Source: Zasmidium citrigriseum (Eukaryota > Ascomycota > Dothideomycetes > Mycosphaerellales > Mycosphaerellaceae). Taken from it: a stretch of DNA of 64,000 nucleotides. The position numbers and the translations under genes were made by a program. The notes below the pieces were generated by a model. That model made no database searches and was not told where the DNA came from. It was given only the letters and a program-made list of their open reading frames with translations. This document shows, piece by piece, positions 26,080-35,410 of the stretch. The stretch's first letter is position 1. Every line of letters starts with the position of its first letter. Where the stretch lies: positions 434,001-498,000 of the forward strand of contig NHNW01000024.1 of assembly GCA_002786025.1 (NCBI GenBank), written 5' to 3'.

Positions 26080-26520
26080 GTTAAGGTTAATAGATAGGCG
26101 GTCTTAGTAAAGTTCTACGAGACTTAGAACGTACTAGTAACTAGTCTTAATACTACGCCTACTACGCTAGAGCTCGGTAGAGTATTATAATAGCTAGTAA
26201 TAAGTAAAGCGGTTAAGACTAAGAACGTACTAGTCTTAGTAAAGTTCTACGAGACATAGAACGTACTATTAGTAACGTTAAGGTTAATAGGTAGGTAGTC
26301 TTAGTAAAGTTCTACGAGACCTAGAAAGTACTAGTCTTAGTACTACGCCTACTATACTAGAGCTCGTTAATTAGGTATAGGATATCGCGGTAGCTAGTAA
26401 CGAGCGTCGAGTAAAGCGATACTATTAGCGACGTCTAGGTTAATAGGTAGGCGGTCTTAGTAAAGTTCTACGAGACCTAGAGCGTACTATTAGCGACGTT
26501 AAGGTTAACAGATAGGCGGC
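26080..26520. repeat. Irregular tandem repeats of a CTTAGTAAAGTTCTACGAGAC segment
   Basis: The phrase CTTAGTAAAGTTCTACGAGA occurs about four times, each flanked by AAGGTTAATAGRTAGGCGG and a GTACTA motif. Copies are spaced irregularly with duplicated intervening text. It resembles a decayed repeat-containing gene. Confidence 0.6.
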
Positions 26521-27365
26521 TAGGTTAGATAGTAGAGAAGGATATAATAACGCCCTTAATTACCTTAACACTACTACCGAGCTCGAAGCGCTTCTCGAAT
26601 CTCGCTCTTCTAGAAGAAGCTACGCTTAATAGAAGTATACTTCTAGGTTAGCGTCTAGTAGAGACGATAGTCTACGAAGTTAATAGTCTCTAGGTAGGTA
26701 TTATAGAAGGAGGCTCGAGTCTAAAAGTAGGCTAAGAGGGTCTAGAAGCTAACGGTATTAGAATAACTGCGCGGTAAGTGTTTACGGGCTTACCCTTACG
26801 CGGCTTATAGCTCTATAGCTTGTCGAGATCGACGGTAACCTTAATCTCGCGATCTACCTTCCTACTAGACTAAGCGAGCTTATTACCGCCGAAGATAGCG
26901 CCGTAATAGTAGACTAAACCTCTAGTAAGTTCTAGACCTTTCTTAATACTATTGCTAATTATAACTTCGTAGTCTATCGTCGTAGTAGATATTTAGGCTA
27001 ATCTTAACGAAGAGATATCTTAGCTATAGACGGTAACTTAGGTAGTTATACTAAGACTAAAGTTCTTCGGCTCGGCGCGCGCTTCTTAAAGGCTACTACT
27101 AACGATAATATCGTATTAGTAGATAGGGATACTTGTAAAGTTCTTAATATAAAAGGTCTCGTCGTAGTAGGTGTTTAAGACGATCTTAATAGTCTAGCTA
27201 GCTTTAAAGTAGCTAGGCGGGAAGCTATAGAGGAAGAGATATCCTAGATATAGACGGTAGTCTAGCCGAGTATTATAAGGTCGAAGTTCTTAAGCTCGAT
27301 AATAGCCTAGTATAGTCGGGATTGTAGCTAGAGCGTATATTTTAATATTTGCGCTAAGTATGTAT

Positions 27366-27670
27366 TAGAGGTATAATACTAGAGGCGTAATATAGGAGGT
27401 ATAATACTAAAGCTATAATAACGGGGGTATAATACCGCTAGTTATATAGTCGATAAGAAGGAGCTAGTATTAAGATTATACTAGGTCTAACGTCGCGATA
27501 AGTATATATTAGAGGTATAATACCGCTAGAGATATAATCGCTAGGGGTATAATCGCTAGAGAGGTTATACTATATAATACCGCTAGAGGTATAATCGCTA
27601 GAGGGGTTATACCGTAGATACTGCTAGAGGTGTAATACCGCTAGGGGTATAATACCGCTAGAGGTGTATA
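27366..27670. repeat. Minisatellite of a 17-bp GAGGTATAATACCGCTA unit
   Basis: Many short imperfect copies of GAGGTATAATACCGCTA and shortened forms (GGGGTATAATCGCTA). It is preceded by a CGCTAAGTATGTATTAGAG core like that in the 11.6-kb array. Confidence 0.65.
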
Positions 27671-28202
27671 TTATAGTATTTAGATATACCTAAGAAATAC
27701 TATAGATCTCGCTATATAGCTAAAATTAGCTAAGAGCTAGGACGAGTTATAAGCTAGGTAATATATACTATAGAGAGCGCTCTAACTTCGACGAAGATAG
27801 CTACTACTACTAGAAACCGAGCAATTCAGAGTTATAAGGCGACTATAGAGTACTATTCGACGAAGAGAAGGCTTAGCTTAAGTACGTACGCCTTACGGCG
27901 ATACTCTATTATAGTAGGGCTAGTCGTAGATAGATTTAATTCCGTAATACGCGGAAATTGGATAAAAGGAGCTATTAGCGATACGATCTTAGTAGATTAT
28001 AGTTGTAATATAATTTAGGAGGCTACGAATCGAAGAAAGGTCCTACGTAGGTACTATAATTGTAAACGATACTCTCTCGTAAAAGGGCTTATCGTAGAAG
28101 GACTCTCTATTAAGGACGTAATATTAAGATTAAGTTTAACGCTAGACCGACGTAGGCTAGGCTAGCCCTCGGGCGCTAGGCTAGGCCCGCTAATCGTAAT
28201 AT

Positions 28203-28253
28203 CGCGCTAAGAACTTCGCGCTAAGAACTTCGCGCTAAGAATTTCGCGCTAGG
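28203..28253. repeat. 14-bp tandem array CGCGCTAAGAACTT (left)
   Basis: Three full copies plus a partial one of CGCGCTAAGAACTT. The same unit, also preceded by AAT or TAT and CGCG, forms the array at 32,707-32,770. Confidence 0.8.
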
Positions 28254-29812
28254 ACTACTATAACCGAGGCGTAGCTAGGCGTTTAATAATTTAAAGGGTT
28301 TACTATCTTCTCGTAAAGTCGAGGCTAGCTATCGATTATCTACGTAGAAAGAATAACTCCTACTATATATAAGGGCTACTACGTATAGTATACGCGGAAA
28401 GTAGAATAGTAGATACCTTAGGTAACGTTACCTCCTTTAACGCTCTTAATCTTAACGCTAACTTTAGCCTATACTACCTAGCCTACGACTTAATATTATA
28501 GCTAACCGCTATAGTATTACTCTATTAGCTCTAGAAAGGTATAGCTTGTCTAACCCCTAGCCGTAGCGTTAATACCGCTTTCCTTCGCTTAGCGGTTAAC
28601 TAGAGACGAGGCGCGGAAGTATAGAAGTAAAGTAGGAGAATACTAGCCTATATTATCGAGGGGGAGGTATTATTAATCGCGGTACTAAACAGAAGAATCG
28701 ATATATACGCTCTCGAGATATATATAATATAGAGTATAATAACCTATATAGGCACTACTCTAAGAAAGTGTTATTGCCTACGAGTTATAATAAGGTTTCC
28801 TAGGTAAGCTCTATAGGCTAACCTAGAGCTAGGCTTAACCCTAGTATCGTAATCGGCGATAGTATATATCTCTACGCCTCGCCTAAACGATCGATAATCC
28901 TCCTCTCTACTCTAATCTATTAACTTTAACGTAAAGCTAAAAGGAAATATTACTACTACGAGCTATATACGTAGGACTCGAGCTTCTAAAGTACGCTCTA
29001 GCTAAAAGCGAGCTATTAGGCGTTTATTTATACTATAAATCCTCCTACTATAAGAAACTATCGTACCTACTTAGGGGTCTATAAAGTCGACGATCTATTA
29101 TATATAGCTCCTCCCTACTACTAAACGATATTAAGACTATTACGTTACTTTCTAAAGGCTAGACGAAGTATAAGAAGACCGTAGGGTATTTAAGACCTCC
29201 TTACCTAAGCCTCTTCTACTTTCTTATCGTAGTACTAGCTTCTTATAATATCGAGCGATAAGAAAGTAAAGTAAGAGACGTATTAAAGGCGGCTAGTTCT
29301 AATTATTTAATAATACGCGTACTTGCCTTATTATCGTCGCGATAACGTATAAGAGTAAGCTCGCTACTACGCTACTCTTATAGCGCGTTACTACGTAAAT
29401 AACTTCTTCCTCTTACTGCCTATAATAATATCTTATATACCTTCTTATAACCGCCTATAATACTACTATAACGACGTCCTCCTACGCTACGAGTATAGCT
29501 CCTTAGATTACTACCGCCCGTCGCTCGTCCCCTCGTAACCGCTCTCTCTACTCGTCTAGCTTCTTCGTCGCTATTACGCTTTTACCTACTAGCTTTACTA
29601 TCTACTCGGTACGCTACTTTATCTTAACTACTACGAATATTAAGCTAACTCTAAAATAGAAGGAAATTAACGCTACCGCCCGCGCGTTTAATACTAATAA
29701 CTATAGTACTATCGCGCCTAGAGCTCTATAGTTTAGCCGTTCGCGTATAGTAGGCCGCGACCGAGTACTATATATATTCGATATATTCGCGGAGTCTTAT
29801 AGCTCTACTAAT

Positions 29813-30069
29813 ACGCCTACTAGGAAGACGACCGCCGCCGCTTACGCTACTACGAAGAAGAAGCGTCTTACTACTACTACCGCCGCTCGTAGACGTACGA
29901 CCCTTCGCCGCTTCTCCTACCTCCTCTCTACTATCGAAGCCCTTAAGTTAGCTAGAGAGCGTCTAGCTAAGCGTCTAGCCGATAAGAAAGTAGCCGCTAC
30001 GAAGCTAGCCGCTAAGAAACTAGTAGCTATTTAGGCCGCTATAAAGAAGCTTACTAAAGTTACGTCTTA
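29813..30069 (+). pseudogene. Lys/Ala/Arg-rich C-terminal coding relic
   Basis: An 86-codon frame with a single internal TAG encodes a strongly basic stretch: RKTTAAAYATTKKKRLTTTT, then RRRTTLRRFSYLLS, then repeats like LAKRLADKKVAATKLAAKK, ending at a TAG near 30,067. The composition resembles a histone H1-like or transposase basic tail, but no family can be named. Confidence 0.45.
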
Positions 30070-30309
30070 GTACGCTGCTATCTTACTTTAATTTAAAACT
30101 TTATTTCTAATACTATTAGTAGCTATTCCGCCTCCGACGCCCTACTAGCTAACGATAGCTTTACCTTTAACGATAATAGCTTTAGCTTTAACGACGATAA
30201 TAGGTAAGCTTATCTAGTGTTTAATACTTAATAATTACTAACCTAGTATAGCGATAATAACTCGCTTTCGCCTTTCTTACTATTCGTCTCCCCTAGCCTA
30301 GCTACCTCC

Positions 30310-30699
30310 TCTTTTATTACTCCGCTAGCCGAGCTCTCTATACCTCTACCTACTAACCCCTACTCTAGTTTCTGTCCTCTTAGCTCTTCTTTTAGCGCTA
30401 GTAGCCTCGCTACCCTACTAATATCGATACCTTCTCCCTTAGTCTACGCTCCCTCGCCTTCTCTCTCCTCCTTACGGCCTACTTCGTCGACTCTATATAA
30501 GGTTAGACGTAGTATTAATAATAGTAAGATAGGTCGTCTAACGAAGACGAACTATATCTAGTACGTAAGGCTACTAATTAATAGTATCGTGTCCGTATTA
30601 GATAAGTAGTAGTAAAAGGAGATTAATAAGCTTAAGGCTAGTACTAGTAGCGACTCTACTAGTAATCTTTTAAAATAGACGTATACTAGTAATATTTAA
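30310..30699 (+). pseudogene. Ser/Thr/Pro-rich coding relic
   Basis: A frame of about 130 codons: first a Ser/Thr/Pro-rich part (TPLAELSIPLPTNPYSSF), then RPTSSTLYKVRRSINNSKIG and RLTKTNYI, then KEINKLKASTSSDSTSNLLK. Interruptions are TAG/TAA only. It may belong to the same former gene or element as the relics at 29,813 and 31,680, which lie between the two 14-bp arrays. Confidence 0.45.
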
Positions 30700-30977
30700 G
30701 ATATCGATCGTAGACTTAGCGAGCCTCGCGAAGGAGGTCTCTACGCCTTATATATTTCTAAGTCGCGTAGAAGCGATATCGACTACGCTAGCTAGTACTA
30801 CTAGTACTCGAGAGATAGCGCTAAGGAGGTAGGTACTACTTAGTCGACTAAGTGTAGACTCTACCGCTAGTTAAATAAGACTTATAAGTAGATAGCTTAG
30901 GCTTACGCTTATAGTTCCTATATACTACTACTTAGTTCTAGCGCTACTAGATATTAATTTCGAGTAGGAGATAGATA

Positions 30978-31057
30978 GCTTTTAGTATTACTAGTTTGCT
31001 TTTAGTGTTACTAGGTTACTTTTAGTATTACTAGCTTGCTTTTAGTATTACTTAGTT
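30978..31057. repeat. 20-bp tandem repeat, 4 copies
   Basis: Four successive copies of GCTTTTAGTATTACTAGTTT with one to three changes each. Confidence 0.8.
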
Positions 31058-31231
31058 ACTCTAACTTAGTCTTAAGATCGTCCCCTTACTATAGGCTAGT
31101 CGATTCTACTAGGGGTTCTACTATAGATAGCTAATATTGCCCTCGACTAGGCGAGAACGAAATAGATACCCGTACTTATACCTTTGCCTTCTCTAGTATC
31201 TTAAATAAATATCGACTTACTCTAGTATCCG

Positions 31232-31333
31232 TTTATATACTTAGCGTAGTACGCCCCTTAGCTCCTTTATATACTTATCGTAGTACGCCCCTTAGCTCCT
31301 TTATATACTTATCGTAGTACGCCCCTTAGCTCG
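31232..31333. repeat. 34-bp tandem repeat, 3 copies
   Basis: Three copies of a unit beginning TTTATATACTTATCGTAGTA and ending CGCCCCTTAGCTCC. They are almost identical, so the array is young or lightly mutated. Confidence 0.85.
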
Positions 31334-31679
31334 CTTACTTACTTTACTCGCGCTTCTTCCTATTATACTAAAACGAAACTACGCTACTACTAGCGCTAGC
31401 TTTACCTCTTTAAATATTAAAGGCTCGCTCTTCGATCTTCTTACCTTAATAATATCTCCTTACTACCTACTACTCGTACTCCTCGCTACTCGCCTTCTTT
31501 AACCTAATCTATAATCCGCTTGCTACTAATATTAGCGACAATAGCGCTCGCTCTAAAACCCGCTAGTTTCCCCGTTTAGCTATATAGCGTTACTACTACT
31601 AGCGTACTATATAGTACCTATAAGTCTTATCGAGTTTTAGGTAGTAAATAGCCTTTACTAACTAGATTTAGTCGTTACT

Positions 31680-32579
31680 AAGCATCGCTTCCACGACGAC
31701 GATATCGTGTACCTCTACGATTACCTATATAGTATTAGTAAAGGTAAGCTATTACTACTAAATACCTTTAAGGCTAACTACGCCTCCTTTCGCCTATTAT
31801 TCTCTATTAACTATAACCCGTAGAATACTACTAGTACTACGCTTAGCAAATTCTCGAAGTATAGTCTATACCTAATTAGTTAAGTTACTACTAATCGTAC
31901 TATTTATAGTAGTAGAGAGGCTTATCGGAGATATCGTAATAGTAATAGTAAGTTTAATAGCTACGTTACGCTTATCGACAGCGCTAGAGATAATATTATA
32001 GCTAGTACCTATATAAACTACTACTTTAGTAAGAGCGCTACTATCTATAGTAAGTCCTATATCTTTAATAGACTAAAGTATAAGACTAACGAGGAAGACG
32101 CTAGTAAAGAAGACGCTAGTAAAGAAGACGCTAGTAAAGAAGACGCTAGCGAGGTGGATAAGAGCGAGTATAATAGTAGTAAGGGAGTTTTAAGTAGCTA
32201 AGAGCTAAGGAAGGTGTTATTTAGTATACTATAGGCTATCTAAATAGGTAGACATATTCGTATTCCTATTAACACTTATAATAGTAGCTATATATCTATT
32301 CTAGTAATATAGAGTCTTATTACGGATATTACGGGCTACTCTTATACCCTTAATAGTATACTCTATAATATAATAGAAGCGCGCGGCGAGGAATAGGCGA
32401 GTAAGCTTATTAACTACCTCGAATCTAAAGAAGTATACTATATATATAACGATACTAATAATAAGGAAGGTAAAACGGAGGTTAGCGAAGAAGAGTCTAA
32501 CGCTAAGGAGAATGTTAATAGAGAGAATATTAACGAGAGCGAGGTTAATTCTAAGAATATAATAGATAAGGACAATTAG
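31680..32579 (+). pseudogene. 300-codon relic gene with EDASK repeats, unknown family
   Basis: The best-preserved frame in the RIP block: 300 codons with fewer than ten stops before the terminal TAG, all TAG or TAA. Pieces: KHRFHDDDIVYLYDYLYSIS, LNTFKANYASFRLLFSIN, REAYRRYRNSNSKFNSYVTL, then a tandem EDASK repeat (32,094-32,150), ELRKVLFSIL, IGRHIRIPINTYNSSYIS and an acidic Asn-rich tail (KENVNRENINESEVNSKN). CpA/TpG are slightly more frequent here than nearby (AAGCATCGCTTCCACG), so it has suffered less RIP. No known domain recognised. Confidence 0.6.
32094..32150. repeat. 15-bp in-frame tandem repeat
   Basis: Three identical copies of GAAGACGCTAGTAAA and a fourth partial copy, encoding EDASK repeats within the 31,680-32,579 relic. 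Confidence 0.85.
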
Positions 32580-32622
32580 GTAGCTCTATTCTAGTTTAAT
32601 ATAGTATACTACTTTCTTATTA

Positions 32623-32690
32623 TAGTAGATTCTTATCGTAGTAGATTCTTGTCGTAGTAGATTCTTATCGTAGTAGATTCTTGTCGCGAC
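32623..32690. repeat. 16-bp tandem repeat, about 4 copies
   Basis: Copies of TAGTAGATTCTTATCG alternate with TAGTAGATTCTTGTCG, so the copies differ at a RIP-type A/G site. Confidence 0.8.
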
Positions 32691-32706
32691 TCTACGCTAG
32701 GAAAAT

Positions 32707-32770
32707 CGCGCTAAGAACTTCGCGCTAAGAACTTCGCGCTAAGAACTTTACGCTAAGAACTTCGCGCTAA
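32707..32770. repeat. 14-bp tandem array CGCGCTAAGAACTT (right), at the RIP boundary
   Basis: Four full copies and a partial one of CGCGCTAAGAACTT (the fourth starts TACGCT). It ends directly at the junction with normal-composition DNA. The same array occurs at 28,203-28,253, so the pair may mark the ends of a 4.5-kb element or simply be a dispersed motif. Confidence 0.8.
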
Positions 32771-32772
32771 AC

Positions 32773-33146
32773 CAATTATATTATTTAACTAAAAATAGTA
32801 TGCTCTCGCTGACATTTGCCTTAAAAGAGTAGTACATCCGGGTCCGTGCGTTACTTTTTTCAAGAGTTGGCCGGGTTGAACGTTTGTGCCGCCGCCACCT
32901 GGGATCTACAGTTACTTACCCGGGCGAACGCTTCTTGAAGCCCTATGTTACCTACCTCTCCACCCTGCTCCCATCAGCTGTCGGACTGCTTCCGCTCGCG
33001 TTCTTGATATTGTCAGCGAGTACCACGTCTACAGGGATCTACGTCGTGGCATGTCTTATGTTTCAGCTGTCTTTGATGGAGGAATAAATGTCTGGCATTG
33101 CTCCCGATCGACAAAGCTGGTTTGAAGAAGTGGACAACCCTCGGCT
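32773..33146. other. Junction and P450 upstream region
   Basis: From about 32,800 rightwards CpA and TpG return to normal frequency, so this is the first non-RIPed DNA. A CCAAT word lies at about 32,773. Short open frames here (32,884-33,125) overlap in several frames, lack family features and look like chance. No gene is supported. Confidence 0.6.
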
Positions 33147-34783
33147 ATGGCATACTCTTCTCTTGTTCTCGTTGTCGCTGCTGCATTCGTTCTGGGACTG
33201 CTCGCCATATCGAAGAGCAAACGACTGCAGCCCAAGAATGGTAGCAAGTACCCACCTGGGCCACCTGGAAAAGCTCTTGTCGGCAACCTTCCAGATATCC
33301 CACCTAAGCATTCATGGCTCAAGTTCAAGGAGTGGTCGGATCAGTATGGCCCTCTAATGCGATTGAACATTGCCGGACGAGAACACTATGTTGCATCGAC
33401 GGAGAAAGTGGCGAATGATTTGTTGAGGGAACGGGGAGGCATCTACTCGAGTCGAGAACAGCTGCCTGCTGCAGTGCAACTACTCTCGGGGAACTTGAGG
33501 CCTTTGTTCTTACCTTATAACGGTCAGAAAATGCCTATAATGAGTGAGATTGTGATGCTGATTGAGTGAAAGATACATGGAGAGACGGCCGAAAGTTGAT
33601 GCATCAGCTCACGAACACCACCGTTGTACCCAACTATCAACCAACGCAGATTCTTGAATCTGCCAGGATGCTCCGAGATTTGATCAAAGACCCGGCCAAC
33701 TATGAGCACTGGTTCGAACGCTATGCTTCGGGCATCATCTTCCGCCTCGCATTTGGCAAGACAATCGAGACGGGCCGCGAGCAATCCGTACGGGATGTCT
33801 TCAATGTTGTGCATACGGTTGAACGAGTTGCATCGCCTGGGGCGTATCTGGTCGATACGTTCCCGAGCTTGATGGCATTGCCGAAGGCAATTGCGCCATT
33901 CAAAAGGGAGCTTGAGGGTTTGCACGAACGGGAGCTGAAGTTGTTTAGGAGGCTTCTGAATGATGTGAAGGATGAGATGAAGAGTGGGACAGCACCTGAA
34001 TGCTGGGAGAGGGACTATTTGGAAAGGAGGGCAGAGTTTCCGCACTTGAGTGAGGACGAAGGGGCGTATGTCGTCGGAACACTTTTTGAGGCTGGTGCAG
34101 GCACAACAGCTGCAGCCATGATGTCCTTCATGTTGGCCATGGTCCTCCATCCCTCGTGGTTCACCAAACTCCAGCAAGAAGTTGACTCCGTCTGCGGCCC
34201 CGATCGCCTCCCAACCCTCGACGACACCCCTCAACTCCCCACAATCCGCGCCGTCGTCAAAGAAGTCCTCCGCTGGCGTCCCGTAACAGCAGGAGGCGTC
34301 CCTCACTACTCAATCAAAGACGACATCTACAACGGCCTCTTCATCCCCGCCGGAACCAACATCCACGCAAACCAATGGGCCATCCACCGCGACCCCAATC
34401 TCTACCCCTCCCCCGAAACCTTCCTCCCCGAACGCTGGCTCTCCCCATCCTACCCAACCTATCGCGAACCCCTAACAACCTACCCCAACCTCCACAACTT
34501 CTCGGCTTTCGGTTTCGGGAGGAGGATATGTCCTGGTCAGAATATCGCGGAGAGGAGTTTGCATTTGTTGACGGCGAGAATTGCTTGGGGGTGTGATCTG
34601 GGGAAGAAGAGGGTTGATGGGGTGGTTGTGGAGCCGCCGCTTTATGATTATACGAGTGGGTTTAATGTGCAGCCGAAGTGGTTTGCTTTTGAACTCAAGG
34701 CGAGGGAGGAGGGGAGGGTGAGGGTTTTGGAGAGGGAGATTGGGGAGAATGAGAGGGCGGATCGTTTGAAGGGGAGGGTCTAG
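33147..34783 (+). CDS. Cytochrome P450 monooxygenase (E-class, group I-like)
   Basis: CDS join(33147..33522,33573..34783), 528 residues. The 50-nt intron has GT/AG ends and a CTGAT branch point, and its removal restores LPYN-DTWRDGRK (C-helix WxxxRK). An N-terminal membrane anchor (about residues 3-22) is followed by the PPGPPG hinge (about 36-41), the I-helix AGAGTT (299-304), ExxR (E356, R359), PERW (411-414) and the heme loop FGFGRRICPG with ligand Cys445. Length and motifs are those of an intact microsomal P450. The layout resembles the O-methylsterigmatocystin oxidoreductase-like clan, but substrate cannot be inferred. It stands alone: the next gene is MAD1 and no cluster partners are visible. 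It starts only 375 bp from the RIP block, so heterochromatin might influence its expression (inference). Confidence 0.93.
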
Positions 34784-35039
34784 GTAAGGGCGAAGTGTTG
34801 GTTTGGTGGTAGGGGGAATACGAACAAGTTCAAGCGATGAGCAGAATTGATCTATCCCAACAATGTTCGTACCGTTCCAACGATGCACATGCTATGAATT
34901 AAAAAGAACGACTTGTCCAATCAACCCTCTGCATCAACAACCTGATCAGGGATCAAAAAGAACAAAAAAGTAGTGATTTGATGGTGACCTTTTGACAGGT
35001 ATTAGCTCTAGTTCGCAAGCTCTTCGGATGAGGGAAGAC
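34784..35039. other. Intergenic region between P450 and tRNA-Leu
   Basis: No gene seen. A-rich runs (for example around 34,951-34,970) would read as T-runs on the minus strand and could act as RNA polymerase III termination signals for the tRNA, though they lie about 70 bp beyond its 3' end. Confidence 0.4.
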
Positions 35040-35136
35040 TTGCAAGAGTGAGATTCGAACTCACGCCCTTTCGGACCACGGGATTGAATTAAGGTAGACC
35101 TTAACGTGGCGCCTTAGACCGCTCGGCCTGATGAAC
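35040..35136 (-). tRNA. tRNA-Leu (AAG) with intron; acceptor stem does not pair
   Basis: On the minus strand a class II tRNA is readable: D-arm GCCGAGCGGTCTAAGGC, anticodon stem CCACG/CGTGG, loop TTAAGG (anticodon AAG), a 17-nt intron containing CCTTAA that can pair with the anticodon loop, a long variable arm (CCGAAAGG) and T-arm GTGAGTTCGAATCTCAC with a good B box. The 3' acceptor strand is TCTTGCA, but the 5' strand in the expected place is GTTCATC and position 8 is A instead of the universal U. Only about two of seven acceptor pairs can form. It is either a tRNA pseudogene with a replaced 5' end or a misassembled or damaged copy. Everything from the D-arm to the 3' end looks functional. 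Confidence 0.7.
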
Positions 35137-35410
35137 GTTAGCTCAAGTCCAACATGATGCTGGAAAGACGAAATTTACCATCTTGCCAATTGTAACGTTC
35201 ACGGCGTTCGTGATGTTCACGTGATGAGCAGAAGATCAATCAAATTTACATACCTTGACAAAATGCCAAGGACGGGCCGTTGTGCCGGTGCCGGCGAGTG
35301 AATGTTAACTCGGGCTTACTCAGCATTGTGATCTACTAACTACATCCGGCTTTCTTAGACGTTCGCGCCGACAACAACCGCGACGAATAGTCGCAAACAC
35401 ACCACTCGCC
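35137..35410. promoter_or_regulatory. MAD1 upstream region
   Basis: Contains an E-box-like CACGTG at 35,218-35,223 and an E2F-like GTTCGCGCC at about 35,361. Both are short matches that could occur by chance. No gene seen. Confidence 0.3.

Larger units (their letters stand above)
1..32772. mobile_element. RIP-saturated repeat block (transposon graveyard)
   Basis: Across this block CpA and TpG are nearly missing: most 60-base lines carry none or one, where random sequence of this composition would give several. CpG, TpA and CTAG-like words are abundant. GC looks moderate (roughly 40-45% by eye) rather than extremely low. Loss of CpA on both strands with CpG spared is the known outcome of repeat-induced point mutation in Pezizomycotina. 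No intact gene is visible. Reading through TAG/TAA reveals relic frames on both strands, listed separately, and in those frames TGA is practically absent because it contains TpG. Intervening stretches not listed separately hold only the same degenerate sequence. The block is best read as nested, inactivated mobile elements; subtelomeric or centromeric position cannot be judged because no telomere repeat is seen. Confidence 0.93.

Noticed and set aside
33524..34306. 260-codon minus-strand open frame
   Set aside because: Antisense to P450 exon 2, no recognisable domain.
33147..34783. P450 as part of a secondary-metabolite cluster
   Set aside because: Right-hand neighbours are tRNA, MAD1 and other housekeeping genes, and the left side is inactive repeats; no synthase, transporter or regulator is seen.
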